Source: an uncultured Eubacteriales bacterium
GTDB taxonomy: Bacteria > Bacillota > Clostridia > Oscillospirales > Oscillospiraceae
Direction: 5' to 3'
DNA length: 64,000 bases
Assembly (NCBI GenBank): GCA_900543625.1
Contig: UQSF01000005.1
Location: forward strand, 1 to 64,000
The translations under genes were made by a program, and so were the position numbers. Position 1 is the first letter of the stretch. The number at the start of each line of letters is the position of its first letter. Positions 24,239-33,376 of this stretch are shown here, in pieces. Under the pieces are notes generated by a model. The model had not been told where the DNA came from, did no database searches, and saw only the letters and a program-made list of their open reading frames with translations.

Positions 24239-25426
24239 TTATTCGCCGTCGCCGAATTCCTTCTCGATGGCTTCGTTGTCCGCGCCCAGCGCTCTGTGCT
24301 GTGCATAGAGATCCTGCACGCCGAGGCTGTCAAAATAGATCGGCATCTGCGCCAGATACGCCTTGTTGCCCGACGGATAGGTGTGCTCGATCAGGTAGCC
24401 GTTGGAGACCGACTGCTCGAGCCACTCGCCGGAAAAGCGATCCTTGTACTGGTTAAGGATGCAGCTCGGCACATCGTAGGCGACGAGCTCGTCGAGGATA
24501 TCCTGCGCGTCGCGCTGGAGCGCGTACTCACGGATGATGTCCACGAGCGCGGAGCGGTTGGCAATGATCGTCGTCGACTCCTTGGTCGTGAAGCGCGGGT
24601 CGGTCACGACCTCTTCCGGCAGACGCAGCGCCTTGGCAAACTTCGGCCAGACACTCGTATAGTCGTTGACGAACACGTAGATGTAGCGGCCGTCACGGCA
24701 CTTGTAGCCCTGGCCGAGCGGGCTCATGGTGTGCGCTTCCCGCGGCCACTCATAGCCGTAGTTGCAGTTCGTGGCAAAGCCGGCGGTGACGAAGTTGCCG
24801 GTGCCGTACAGGGACGTCATGACGTAGTCGCCCACGCCCGTCTCGCGCGCTGCGAGCAGGGCTGCCAGCACGCCGCTGAGCAGCGTGATGCCGGTCGTCG
24901 TGTCGCCCATGCCGGCAGGCGGGTAGATCGGCGGGCTGTCGGGATCGGTGCGAGTGTCAAGGATGACGCCGTTGGCGCCGAAATAAGCGATCGCGTCAAT
25001 GCCGGGGCGGTTGACCAGCGGGCCGTTGATGCCGTAGCCGGTGACCTGACCCATGACGAGCTTCGGGTACTTGGCGTGCAGCGTCTCCCAGTCCAGACCG
25101 AGCTTTTTCAGGCCGGCCGTGCGGGTGCTAGTGATGAATACGTCCGCCTTGGCGAGCATGTTTTGCATGAGCTTAAGGTTCTTGGGATCTTTCAGATCCA
25201 GCGCGACACACTCTTTGCCGCCGTTGAAAATATCGTGGATGGGGTTCTCTTCCGCCGTGATGGGCATGCCCATAGAGCGGCCGTAGTAACGGCAAAAGTC
25301 ACCGATCGGCGGGGTCTCAACGCGCACGACACGCGCGCCCATGTCGCGCAGGAACCGCGCCGTCGTCGTCGCGGACCAGTAGCTGGTCATCTCGACCACG
25401 AACAGTCCCTCGAGTGGTTTTCTCAT
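24239..25426 (-). CDS. family III CoA-transferase 2 (CaiB/BaiF/HadA type)
   Basis: A 395-residue family III CoA-transferase, a paralogue of 12712-13896 with the same MxKPLEGLFVVE start and IFNGGKE segment. The likely catalytic Asp144 lies in PGIDAIAYF. The C-terminal domain is complete. The ATG at 25426 follows AAGGAGG; a longer frame to 25735 shows no similarity to the family. It faces ligase 2 in convergent orientation and is separated from it by two terminators. Together with ligase 2 and the intact PucR-type regulator it forms the second half-cluster. Confidence 0.88.
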   Translation of the reverse strand: MRKPLEGLFVVEMTSYWSATTTARFLRDMGARVVRVETPPIGDFCRYYGRSMGMPITAEENPIHDIFNGGKECVALDLKDPKNLKLMQNMLAKADVFITSTRTAGLKKLGLDWETLHAKYPKLVMGQVTGYGINGPLVNRPGIDAIAYFGANGVILDTRTDPDSPPIYPPAGMGDTTTGITLLSGVLAALLAARETGVGDYVMTSLYGTGNFVTAGFATNCNYGYEWPREAHTMSPLGQGYKCRDGRYIYVFVNDYTSVWPKFAKALRLPEEVVTDPRFTTKESTTIIANRSALVDIIREYALQRDAQDILDELVAYDVPSCILNQYKDRFSGEWLEQSVSNGYLIEHTYPSGNKAYLAQMPIYFDSLGVQDLYAQHRALGADNEAIEKEFGDGE

Positions 25427-25516
25427 GGATATAGCCTCCTTGTTGATGCAGATTTTTTCTGAAATTGCAACGGTTTTCAGTTTGTTGAAATGAAATGGAT
25501 CCGATGCTTTGTCTAT

Positions 25517-25545
25517 ATTATAACGATTGTTTCGGCGCTTGTTAC
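25517..25545 (-). promoter_or_regulatory. promoter of CoA-transferase 2
   Basis: GTAACA (25540-25545), a 17-bp spacer and TATAAT (25517-25522) on the minus strand. The -35 is poor, suggesting activation. The rest of 25427-25634 holds nothing else I recognise. Confidence 0.5.
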
Positions 25546-25634
25546 CTGTATTTCTTACAATTCTTTTGCCCCTGCGGACGCGCATTTTTGTGCTGTGTTG
25601 CCATAGATTTTCGGGCGCTTCCGGCACGAAAAAA

Positions 25635-25664
25635 GCGCCGCATCCGAACGGGCGGATGCGGCGC
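25635..25664 (-). terminator. terminator of the hotdog-FabK unit
   Basis: Perfect 12-bp stem (25635-25646 with 25653-25664) followed by six T's on the minus strand. Confidence 0.9.
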
Positions 25665-25689
25665 GGGAAACAAAGGGAAAAATCGCTCT

Positions 25690-26151
25690 TTACGGTTTCG
25701 GCATCAGGTAGAACACGATGTGCACATCGGCGCAATGCACGCCGTCGGCGTCCATGACGGGCACATCGAGCGGGTACTGCCCCTTGCCGTGCTCTTCGAC
25801 ATAGGCAATGCGCTCTTTGGCTTCTTCCTCCGTCATGGAGATGTCCACGATTAGGTCGCGCTTGGTCGGCTTGCTGTAATCAATGTTCACGCTCTTGATG
25901 ATCGGCACATACTTGCCGGCATAGGTGCACTTGATCAGCGTGGCGCCCGAGGACTCGGCCAGCACGAAATAGCTGCCGGCATAGACGATGTTCACGTGGT
26001 TAAGGTGCATGCTGTTGGCAGGCAGACGCACAACCACATGGCGCTCCTCGGCGACTTCCGGGATGAGCCCGGCCACGTTCAGGAAGTTGATCTTCCCGTG
26101 CTGGAGATTGTATTTCGCCTCTTCAAAAAAGGCTGCGTTCATTTCCGCCAT
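25690..26151 (-). CDS. hotdog-fold protein, DUF4442/thioesterase-like
   Basis: A 153-residue protein that resembles hotdog acyl-CoA thioesterase-like proteins (DUF4442/YiiD C-terminal type). The segment LNHVNIVYAGSYFVLAESSGATL (split here only for reading) has the NHV...YAG...E pattern of that fold. The C-terminal part VDISMTEEEAKERIAYVEEHGKG is extra, and the final strand ends in VHIVFYLMPKP. If a thioesterase, it would hydrolyse an acyl-CoA of the pathway. It follows the FabK-like gene at 26179 on the same strand with 27 bases between, and starts after AAAGGAG. I am fairly sure of the fold, not of the activity. Confidence 0.6.
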   Translation of the reverse strand: MAEMNAAFFEEAKYNLQHGKINFLNVAGLIPEVAEERHVVVRLPANSMHLNHVNIVYAGSYFVLAESSGATLIKCTYAGKYVPIIKSVNIDYSKPTKRDLIVDISMTEEEAKERIAYVEEHGKGQYPLDVPVMDADGVHCADVHIVFYLMPKP

Positions 26152-26178
26152 GTCTGGCTCCTTTCTCTTGCGCAGAGC

Positions 26179-27294
26179 TCAGTCGGCGACATACTTTGCC
26201 GCCAGGCCGCGGATGATGGTCTCGGCGTCGCCCATGACCTTCTCGACCATGTCCTTGGTCTTGGGCAGATCGGTGATGCGCTGCGCGCACTCGCCGGCGC
26301 CGGCCATGGCGTGCTCCACGTCGCCCTTATAGGTCGCGGCAACACCGTGACGCTCGAAGGTCAGCAGCTCCATCGGGATGCTCGAGAAGTCATCCGGCAC
26401 ACCGACGTAGGAGCCGGGGGCTTCCTTTGCGGTGTTGTAAGCATGCTGCAGGGACACGTCGCTGCGCAGCCATCGCGCCGGGCCGACAAAGCCGCGGGCA
26501 ATGATCGTGCCGCCGTCGGCGCAGTCGACGACCATCTTCTTCCACAGTTCGCAGAAATCGCTCTCTTCGGTGGCGAGGAAGCGGGTGCCCATCTGCACGC
26601 CGTCAGCGCCCATGGCGAAGGCCGCCGCGATCGACTTGCCGTCGCAGAAGCCGCCGGTGCCGCACACGAGCGTGTTCTCGTCAGAGAACTTCTCGATGAT
26701 GTCCGGCAGCAGCGTCATGCTGTGCACCGGCTGCCACGCCGTGTGCATACCGCCCTCGTGGCCGGAGGCGATGAGCACCTGCACGCCGGCCTTCTTGCAG
26801 CGGGCCGCGGTGCGCACACCCGGGAACACGTGCATCCAGATCATGCCCTGCTCCTTGACGAAGTTTGCCCAGGGCATCGGGTCGCCGGCCGTGGTGACGA
26901 GCACGCGGAAGCGGCGCTTCATCTCGGGATCGGCCTCGCGCAGCTCCTTGATGGCCTGCATGACCTTCATGGCATTGGCCTTGACCTCCGCAGAGACCAT
27001 GACGTTCGCGCCGAAGATACCGTCGGACTCCTTGGTCTCTTCAAACACGCGAGTGAACATTTTCTTGAAGATGGTCACATCGTCATCGGTGATCTCGGCG
27101 TGTGCCTGCTTGCAGAAGTCTTCAAAGACGATGGGGTTGGTCTCGCGGGACGTGGTGGCAAATGTGCTGCACAGGCCGAGGCAGCCGGCGTTGGCCGCCG
27201 CGATGCACAGGCTGGTGACCGGATACGGACCCATGCCGGCCTGGATGATGGGGTATTTGAGCCCGACGAGCTCGGTAAGTCTGGTTTTGATCAT
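26179..27294 (-). CDS. nitronate monooxygenase/FabK-like flavoprotein 2
   Basis: A 371-residue member of the same TIM-barrel flavoprotein family as 9562-10530 and 29372-30364, about 40-50 residues longer. The N-terminal KYPIIQAGMGPYPVTS strand and the CGTGGFCDGKSIAAAFAMGADG phosphate-binding region are clear. The loop that usually reads GGH is changed to SGHEGGMHTAW, so substrate handling may differ from its paralogues. It is cotranscribed with the hotdog protein, starting after AAAGGAG. Its position next to CoA-transferase 2 and the transporter suggests a redox step of the same pathway. True nitronate oxidation seems unlikely in this setting, but I cannot exclude it. Confidence 0.75.
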   Translation of the reverse strand: MIKTRLTELVGLKYPIIQAGMGPYPVTSLCIAAANAGCLGLCSTFATTSRETNPIVFEDFCKQAHAEITDDDVTIFKKMFTRVFEETKESDGIFGANVMVSAEVKANAMKVMQAIKELREADPEMKRRFRVLVTTAGDPMPWANFVKEQGMIWMHVFPGVRTAARCKKAGVQVLIASGHEGGMHTAWQPVHSMTLLPDIIEKFSDENTLVCGTGGFCDGKSIAAAFAMGADGVQMGTRFLATEESDFCELWKKMVVDCADGGTIIARGFVGPARWLRSDVSLQHAYNTAKEAPGSYVGVPDDFSSIPMELLTFERHGVAATYKGDVEHAMAGAGECAQRITDLPKTKDMVEKVMGDAETIIRGLAAKYVAD

Positions 27295-27470
27295 GATGTT
27301 TTTCTCCTTTCAAACGCTGTGTGTGACCGGCAATGTGCCGGAATGTTACCTTTCTGACTATGACTACTATATCAACTCTGCACACCGCATCCCAGAGCAC
27401 CGGCTACGAAAGTGACCGCCGATCGCAGCGGCGAAATTAGGCACCTTGACCAGCGGCGCATCTGGAAAGT

Positions 27471-27503
27471 GTCCCCCGTGCAGAGGATGTCTGCACAGGG
27501 GAC
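27471..27503 (-). terminator. hairpin downstream of the transporter gene
   Basis: Stem of 14 bp with one mismatch (27471-27484 with 27490-27503), 26 bases after the transporter stop codon; no T-run follows. Confidence 0.55.
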
Positions 27504-27528
27504 GGTGGATCTGACGGGGATATTCGGA

Positions 27529-28926
27529 TCAGCAGAGACCGATCGCCTGCCAGAGCGGGACGCTGGCCAGCATGGCGATGATCGTTATGACCATGTAGGC
27601 GTAAGAAGCCTTCTGCGCGCAGGGATAGTCGACGCACTTATCGCCGGTCATCTTGATGAAGCCGACCACGGACGGGTTGCCGTAAGCGGTGTTCCAGTAC
27701 GTGCCGCACAGCCACTCGACAAAGACGAGGATGAACATGCTCATGCCGTGTGCCTCCATGAGTGGTCCGAAGATGGCGATCATCATCGTGAGCATGCAGG
27801 TCTGGGACACGATCACGTAACGCAGGGCAAACGTGATGATGCACAGGCAGGGAACGAAGATATACGGGCTGCTCATGATGGGCGCGAAGATGGGGCCGAG
27901 CAGGCTGGCCAGCCATGTGCTGACGCCGGTGGTGTTCATGAACTTGGCGATGCTGAGGATGCCGCCGATGAAGACGACAAGCGTCCACTGGCCTTTGGCG
28001 TTGGCCTCCGGCGCCGTCAGCAGGCCGGCGGCGAAGAACGCCACGTCAGCCGCGATGGCCACGAAGCCGGCGTCCACGCCGTGCAGCTTCTGGGTGATCC
28101 AGAGGATAATGGCGATGGCAACGATGATGATGCCCTGCTTCTCCTTCTTGGAGACGGCGCCGAGCGCCTTGTACTGCTCCTTGAGGAAGGTCACGTCGCC
28201 GGCAAGCTTTTCTTTCGGTTTGCAGATGATCGTGCAGTACAGATAGGTCAGAACGATGAGCACGAGATACCAGACGATCGTGCACTTGAGCCAGGAGCCC
28301 CAGGTGAAGGCGAGGCCCTGCATGAAGCCGATCATCAGCGCAACGAACGCCGAGCCGGACATGAAGGCAATGCCGAGGATGTACGTGCCCATGAAGTTGG
28401 CAAACCACAGGCCGCGGGCCGCTTTGCTGTTCGGCTCCGCGCCGACAGCCTCACAGACCTGGCCGATCAGGGGCGCCATGATGGAGGTCTTGGCATAGGA
28501 GCTGGGGATCATCGGGGTGGTGATGATGCCCGCGAGCATCATGGCCGTGACCTGGCCGCGATAGGTGCCGGGGAACTTCGTGAGGACCCACAGCGCCAGG
28601 CGCTTCATGAAGCCGCTGTTGTTGATACCGACCGACATGATGAACACGCCGATGCACAGCCAGACGGTCGTGCCGGAGAACTCGACCGTGACGTCCGCCA
28701 CCTTGCCGAGTTTGAATACCAGCAGCATAACCATGGTCGCAAGGGTCGCGACCCAGTCCGGCAGGGCGCCGGAGATCAGGCACGTCAGCAGGAAGCCGAA
28801 GCACCCGAGATACTGCCAGCCCTGACGGCTCATCATTTCCGTTTCCGGCGGCAGGTAGGCGATCAGCAGCATCAGGACAATACCGCCCAGAATGCCGAAA
28901 ATCGTCTTTTTCATTTGCTTGCTCAT
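27529..28926 (-). CDS. DASS/SLC13-type anion transporter
   Basis: A 465-residue integral membrane protein with about 11-12 hydrophobic segments, resembling the divalent anion:Na+ symporter (DASS, SLC13) family. The two halves carry the expected re-entrant regions, for example MIPSSYAKTSIMAPL in the first half and IVSQTCMLTMM in the second. This suggests Na+-driven uptake of a carboxylate. It is the only transporter in the acyl-CoA island, so it probably imports the substrate; a di- or mono-anion fits better than carnitine. The ATG at 28926 is chosen because AAGGAGG lies ten bases upstream; a GTG nine bases earlier overlaps the Shine-Dalgarno spacing. Confidence 0.82.
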   Translation of the reverse strand: MSKQMKKTIFGILGGIVLMLLIAYLPPETEMMSRQGWQYLGCFGFLLTCLISGALPDWVATLATMVMLLVFKLGKVADVTVEFSGTTVWLCIGVFIMSVGINNSGFMKRLALWVLTKFPGTYRGQVTAMMLAGIITTPMIPSSYAKTSIMAPLIGQVCEAVGAEPNSKAARGLWFANFMGTYILGIAFMSGSAFVALMIGFMQGLAFTWGSWLKCTIVWYLVLIVLTYLYCTIICKPKEKLAGDVTFLKEQYKALGAVSKKEKQGIIIVAIAIILWITQKLHGVDAGFVAIAADVAFFAAGLLTAPEANAKGQWTLVVFIGGILSIAKFMNTTGVSTWLASLLGPIFAPIMSSPYIFVPCLCIITFALRYVIVSQTCMLTMMIAIFGPLMEAHGMSMFILVFVEWLCGTYWNTAYGNPSVVGFIKMTGDKCVDYPCAQKASYAYMVITIIAMLASVPLWQAIGLC

Positions 28927-29371
28927 GAGTTTCACTCCTCCTTAATGAATGGTTCTCAACTTGCGCTTTCGTTAGTTAATTATCTGTCAAGTTGGTTTTA
29001 GGTTACACCGAATTCAGCGCTTTTTCACCAACAAAGACTACGAAATCCGCAGAGAGAAAAATCATTTTTTTGTACTCCATAACCAAGCGGCCGGAAAACA
29101 CACATACTGCTGATTTTCAAGTATTAAATTAGGTATTCTCTGCACACTTTCCGCCCGAATTGTACAAAAACGGGTGCGCATTGCGCTGCGTTATCCGTTT
29201 TTTGCAAGCCGTACGCGCTTTGTACATTTCCTCCAAAACACGTCGCTGCGCCCGGCCGCAACTTTGGTCTGAATACTGTTGAGACCCCCGCCCCGCTTTG
29301 ATATATTTTTGATTAGCAAGGCGACAGACGCATTTTTTCAAACCATTAAACATCATTAGGAGGTAGCATAC
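28927..29371. promoter_or_regulatory. 445-bp divergent region between transporter and FabK-like gene 3
   Basis: AT-rich and without a credible gene. CCGTTTTTTGCAAGCC (29195-29210) resembles the TTTTTGC motifs of the two PucR-type regions. TACGAAAT occurs at 29039-29046. A minus-strand TTGACA is present near 28992, but I see no matching -10 at the right distance. Confidence 0.45.
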
Positions 29372-30364
29372 ATGAAAACAAAACTGACGGAAATGTTTGG
29401 CATTGAGTACCCGATCATCCAGAGCGGCATGCAGTGGCTGGCCGTGCCGCAGCTCGCGGCCGCCGTGTGCAACGCCGGCGGTATCGGCACCATCAACGTC
29501 ACCTGCTGGCCGACGCTCGACGAGTTTGCCGACGCGCTCGACGAGATGAACAGCCTGACCAACAAGCCCTACATCGTCAACATCTCCCTCGCCCCGACCC
29601 AGCGTCTGGACAACGAGGAGATCCGCAAGACCATCCGTCTGTGCGGCGAAAAGCACGTTGCCGCCATCGAGACGAGCGCCGAGGATCCGCGCGAATTCAT
29701 CGCAGACATTAAGTCCGCCGGCATGCGTCATTTCCACAAGTGCCCGAACTACAAGGTCTCCATGAGCATGGAGCGCAAGGGACTCGACGGCGTCATCATC
29801 GCCGGCTACGAGGTCGGTGGCCATCCGTCGGCTGACGGCGTGGGCACATTCGTCATCGCGCGCCGCTGCGCCGCGGACATGAAGATCCCGGTCATCGCCG
29901 CCGGCGGCATCGCGGACGGCCACGGCCTCGCGGCTGCGCTCGCGCTCGGCGCTTCCGGCGTTGCCATGGGCACCCGCTTCGTGTGCGTCGATGAGTGCCC
30001 GATCTCCGACAACCACCGCCAGTGGGTCATCAACCACACCGAAAAGGACACCGTGCTCTGCCAGAAGACCATCGGCAGCATGATGCGCGTGTCCAAGAAC
30101 AACGCTTCCCTGCTCGCCAACGAGATCGAGAACCGCGGCCTGCGCACCGGCAAGGGCCCGATGGACATTCTCAAGGAGCAGATGCCCGTTATCACAGGCC
30201 AGAAGACCCGTCTGGCTTTCCTGGACGGCAATGTTGACAGCGCTATCTTCTGCGCCGGCATGGGCATGGGGCTCGTGCACGACGTCGTCCCGGTCAAGGT
30301 GCTGCTCGATCGCATGGTCAAAGAAGCGGAAGAAACCATCGACAACCTCAAAGCAGCTTTCTAA
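29372..30364 (+). CDS. nitronate monooxygenase/FabK-like flavoprotein 3
   Basis: A 330-residue TIM-barrel flavoprotein, closer in length and motifs to the protein at 9562-10530 than to that at 26179. EYPIIQSGMQWLAVPQ opens the barrel. GYEVGGHPSADGVGT carries the canonical GGH, and AAGGIADGHGLAAALALGASG is the FMN phosphate site. Divergent from the transporter and terminated by two hairpins, it is a single-gene unit. The AGGAGG Shine-Dalgarno fixes the start. Function is likely reduction of an enoyl-type substrate or nitronate oxidation; the family assignment is firm, the reaction is not. Confidence 0.82.
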   Translation: MKTKLTEMFGIEYPIIQSGMQWLAVPQLAAAVCNAGGIGTINVTCWPTLDEFADALDEMNSLTNKPYIVNISLAPTQRLDNEEIRKTIRLCGEKHVAAIETSAEDPREFIADIKSAGMRHFHKCPNYKVSMSMERKGLDGVIIAGYEVGGHPSADGVGTFVIARRCAADMKIPVIAAGGIADGHGLAAALALGASGVAMGTRFVCVDECPISDNHRQWVINHTEKDTVLCQKTIGSMMRVSKNNASLLANEIENRGLRTGKGPMDILKEQMPVITGQKTRLAFLDGNVDSAIFCAGMGMGLVHDVVPVKVLLDRMVKEAEETIDNLKAAF

Positions 30365-30435
30365 TCGCGCAGCTCTCGTCGCACACACCATCCTTTCTTA
30401 TACATCCACCTTATTTCCTTCCCCCCACTCATCGG

Positions 30436-30500
30436 GCGCGGCTGCTGCCGCAGCCGCGCCGCAACAACAGCGAGAGCCGCCCCGGCAAACGGGGCGGCTC
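30436..30500 (+). terminator. double terminator after FabK-like gene 3
   Basis: Two perfect 10-bp hairpins: 30436-30445 with 30450-30459, then 30474-30483 with 30491-30500 followed by TTGTT. Confidence 0.8.
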
Positions 30501-30725
30501 TTGTTGCATTCGCATACCACAAATGGCGTACAAACACACGCAAAGCGGATAGTATCCGGTTCTTCTGCCGCAAACCGGTAGGTAAAATACCGGCCAATGC
30601 GCAACTTCCAGATTTCCGGCAAAGAACCTGCGGGCATCCGTCCACACACGCCGCTGTGAACACGGCCGTAATACGGTTACTCTGCTGTAAACACAGCACA
30701 ATTCATGTGCACGGTTGGCAGCGAG
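30501..30725. other. 225-bp gap, nothing recognised
   Basis: Lies between two terminators. Short reading frames on the minus strand lack a Shine-Dalgarno and any familiar sequence. I see no RNA gene or promoter. Confidence 0.5.
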
Positions 30726-30757
30726 AAAGGCCGCAGTGCAATCGCACTGCGGCCTTT
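30726..30757. terminator. terminator of the gdpP-ftsH operon
   Basis: Perfect 14-bp stem (30726-30739 with 30744-30757), 4-nt loop, 27 bases beyond the ftsH stop codon. Confidence 0.88.
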
Positions 30758-30783
30758 GTTTGCTTCATTTTTACATTGTCAGC

Positions 30784-32793
30784 TCACAACTGCGCATCTC
30801 CGCTATCGGACATATCTCCACGGTCGGACACATTCTCATCCGTCGGCTGAGCCGGAGCTTCCGCTTCCGGCTGCGGCGCAACAGGCGCCTCATCCATTCT
30901 GCGGATGACCTTTGCGGGCGGCTCGATGGTGTCATCCGGGTGGATGGGCATCTGACCGTGCTCGCAGTAGTAGCGGAAATCGTCACCCTCGATCGTCTCG
31001 TGGATGAGCAGATACTCCGCAAGGCCGGTCAGAAGATCGGCGTGCTCGCGCAGCAGTGCCTCGCACTTGGCATACGCCTGATCGAAGATGTGCTTGACCT
31101 CTTCGTCGATCGTGGCGGCAGTCTCCTCGGAGTAGCTCTTCGTGGTGCCGAAGTCGCGGCCGATGAAGATGCTGTGGCTCGAATCGTCAAACGAAATAGG
31201 GCCGAGCTTTTCCGACATGCCATACTTCATGACCATGTCGCGGGCGACGTTCGTCGCCTGCTGGATATCGCCGGACGCGCCGGTGGAGATATCGTCGAGA
31301 AACAGCTGCTCGGCAATGCGGCCGCCGAGCGCGGAGACGATGCTGTCGAACATCTCGCCGCGGGAGGTAAAGTCCTCCGCGTCCTCGGCCTTGCGGTACC
31401 AGGTGAAGCCGCCGGCAGCACCGCGCGGGATGATGGTGATATAGTGCACGGGATCGGAATTCTTCAGGAAGAACGACGCGATCGCGTGGCCCGACTCGTG
31501 GTACGCCGTCAGGCGGCGCGCGCGCTCGGACACGATGCGGCTCTTCTTCTCCGGACCCATGACGACCTTGAGGATTGCCTCGTCGATATCCTCCTGCATG
31601 ATGAAGCGGCGCTTGCTGCGCGTGGCCAGGATCGCAGCCTCGTTGAGGAGGTTTTCCAGATCCGCACCGGCAAAGCCGGCCGTGCCGCGCGCGATGCTCT
31701 TGAGATCCACATCGTCGCCCAGCGGCTTGCCGCGGGCATGGACCTTCAGGATCTCCTCGCGGCTCTTGATGTCGGGCAGACCCATATACACGCGCCGGTC
31801 AAAGCGGCCGGGGCGCAGCAGCGCGTTATCGAGGATGTCGGCGCGGTTGGTCGCCGCCATGACGATGACGCCCTCGTTGTTCGTAAAGCCGTCCATTTCG
31901 ACGAGCAGCTGGTTGAGCGTCTGCTCGCGCTCGTCGTGGCCGCCGCCGAGACCGCTGCCGCGCTGACGGCCGACCGCGTCGATCTCATCAATGAAGATGA
32001 TGGCCGGAGCGACCTTCTTGGCCTGCTCGAACAGGTCACGCACGCGCGATGCGCCGACGCCGACATAGAGCTCGACGAAGTCCGAGCCCGAGATGGACAA
32101 GAACTGCACGCCCGCCTCGCCCGCAACTGCACGTGCCATGAGCGTCTTGCCGGTGCCCGGAGGGCCGACAAGCAGCACGCCCTTGGGGATACGCGCACCC
32201 ATCGCGGTATAGTTCTGCGGCCGCTTGAGGAAGTCCACAATCTCGGACAGCTCCTCTTTTTCCTCTTCCGCACCGGCGACATCGGCAAAGGTGACCTTCT
32301 TGAGGTTCTCCTCGCCGGTGCGCGTGTGCGCCTTGCCGAACTTGCCGACGCCCGGCGCACCGCCGCCGCCCGACTTGTTCATAAGCAGGTACCACACGCC
32401 GATAAACAGCACGACCGTGATCAGATACGGCAGGATGGACATCCACCACGGCGCCGTCCAGCCCTTGACGTAGTCATACTCCGTCAGCACACCGCTGGCG
32501 GTCTGCTCATCAATGAGATCGCCCAGATCCTCGCGGAACCAGTTCGGGCTCGGCAGGGTCTTTTTGATGGTGGTGTTGCCGTCGCTGTCAGCCGAATAGA
32601 GGTTGAGCGTGAGCTCATCGCCCTCGAGACTGAACGACTTGACCTTTTCCTCCCGGAACAGGGTCTCGATCTCGGAATAGGTGTATTCCTTCTGCTCCAC
32701 CGGGGTCGTCAGATAGAAAACGACGGCGAGAATGATCACGCCGATCAGCATATAGAACCCGATGCCTCTGGCACGGTTCTTGTCCGGTTTCAA
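30784..32793 (-). CDS. ftsH: ATP-dependent zinc metalloprotease FtsH
   Basis: Membrane-anchored AAA+ protease for quality control of membrane and regulatory proteins. The 669-residue chain has two membrane segments (about 11-29 and 119-137) around an extracytoplasmic domain. It also has Walker A GPPGTGKT (210-217), Walker B IIFIDEID, the second region of homology [18 protein letters not shown], and the zinc site HESGH (432-436). An acidic, Pro/Glu-rich tail ends the protein. The start is a TTG at 32793 with AAAGGA about 11 bases upstream; no in-frame ATG fits. Last gene of the operon after hpt, the normal Firmicutes order tilS-hpt-ftsH. Confidence 0.97.
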   Translation of the reverse strand: MKPDKNRARGIGFYMLIGVIILAVVFYLTTPVEQKEYTYSEIETLFREEKVKSFSLEGDELTLNLYSADSDGNTTIKKTLPSPNWFREDLGDLIDEQTASGVLTEYDYVKGWTAPWWMSILPYLITVVLFIGVWYLLMNKSGGGGAPGVGKFGKAHTRTGEENLKKVTFADVAGAEEEKEELSEIVDFLKRPQNYTAMGARIPKGVLLVGPPGTGKTLMARAVAGEAGVQFLSISGSDFVELYVGVGASRVRDLFEQAKKVAPAIIFIDEIDAVGRQRGSGLGGGHDEREQTLNQLLVEMDGFTNNEGVIVMAATNRADILDNALLRPGRFDRRVYMGLPDIKSREEILKVHARGKPLGDDVDLKSIARGTAGFAGADLENLLNEAAILATRSKRRFIMQEDIDEAILKVVMGPEKKSRIVSERARRLTAYHESGHAIASFFLKNSDPVHYITIIPRGAAGGFTWYRKAEDAEDFTSRGEMFDSIVSALGGRIAEQLFLDDISTGASGDIQQATNVARDMVMKYGMSEKLGPISFDDSSHSIFIGRDFGTTKSYSEETAATIDEEVKHIFDQAYAKCEALLREHADLLTGLAEYLLIHETIEGDDFRYYCEHGQMPIHPDDTIEPPAKVIRRMDEAPVAPQPEAEAPAQPTDENVSDRGDMSDSGDAQL

Positions 32794-32827
32794 ATCAAAT
32801 CACATCCTTTAGGAATCCGTATCGGGC

Positions 32828-33376
32828 TCAGTGGGAGTAGACCTCCGGCTTGAGCACGCCGATGAACGGGAGATTGCGGTATTTTTCCGCGTAGTCAAGG
32901 CCGTAGCCGACGACGAATGCATCCGGCACTTCAAAGCCGGCATACGTCGCGTGGATCGGCGCTTTGCGGCGCGCAGGTTTGTCCAGCAGCGTCGCAATGG
33001 TGATCGACGCGGGACGGCGGACACTGAGATAGTCCGCAAGGTAGTGCAGCGTAACGCCGCTGTCGAGAATGTCCTCGACGAGGATGATGTCGCGCCCCTC
33101 GATGTCCTGATTCAGATCCTTGTTGATCTTCACCGCACCGGTGGTCGTGGTCTGGTTTCCGTAGGACGATACGGCCATGAAATCGACCGAACACGGAATG
33201 GTCACGCTGCGCATCAGGTCCGCCATGAACACAAAGCAGCCCTTGAGCACGCCGACAAAAAGCGGCTCGCGGCCGTCAAAATCCTTCGAGATCCGGGCAC
33301 CCAGCTCCGCCGTGCGTTTCTGGATATCTTCGGCGGACAGCAGGACGGACGCAATGTCATCTCTCATATCGCTCAT
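32828..33376 (-). CDS. hpt: hypoxanthine phosphoribosyltransferase
   Basis: Purine salvage enzyme that makes IMP or GMP from hypoxanthine or guanine and PRPP. 182 residues, normal for the family. The PRPP-binding loop IILVEDILDSGVTL spans 97-110, and the SSYGNQTTTTGAV flexible loop lies at 70-82. The ATG at 33376 has GGGGGAG seven bases upstream, so the gene overlaps the end of tilS by 20 bp. A longer frame to 33490 runs inside tilS and is not supported. Coupling with tilS and ftsH is the usual Firmicutes arrangement. Confidence 0.95.
   Translation of the reverse strand: MSDMRDDIASVLLSAEDIQKRTAELGARISKDFDGREPLFVGVLKGCFVFMADLMRSVTIPCSVDFMAVSSYGNQTTTTGAVKINKDLNQDIEGRDIILVEDILDSGVTLHYLADYLSVRRPASITIATLLDKPARRKAPIHATYAGFEVPDAFVVGYGLDYAEKYRNLPFIGVLKPEVYSH

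Noticed and set aside
4934..30364. Calling the island a carnitine (cai) operon
   Set aside because: No CaiT or BCCT carrier, two divergent copies of several genes, and extra enoate-reductase and FabK-like enzymes. Only the enzyme classes match.
30361..30699. 112-codon frame on the minus strand between FabK-like gene 3 and ftsH
   Set aside because: It runs through two terminator hairpins, lacks a Shine-Dalgarno and has no recognisable domain.
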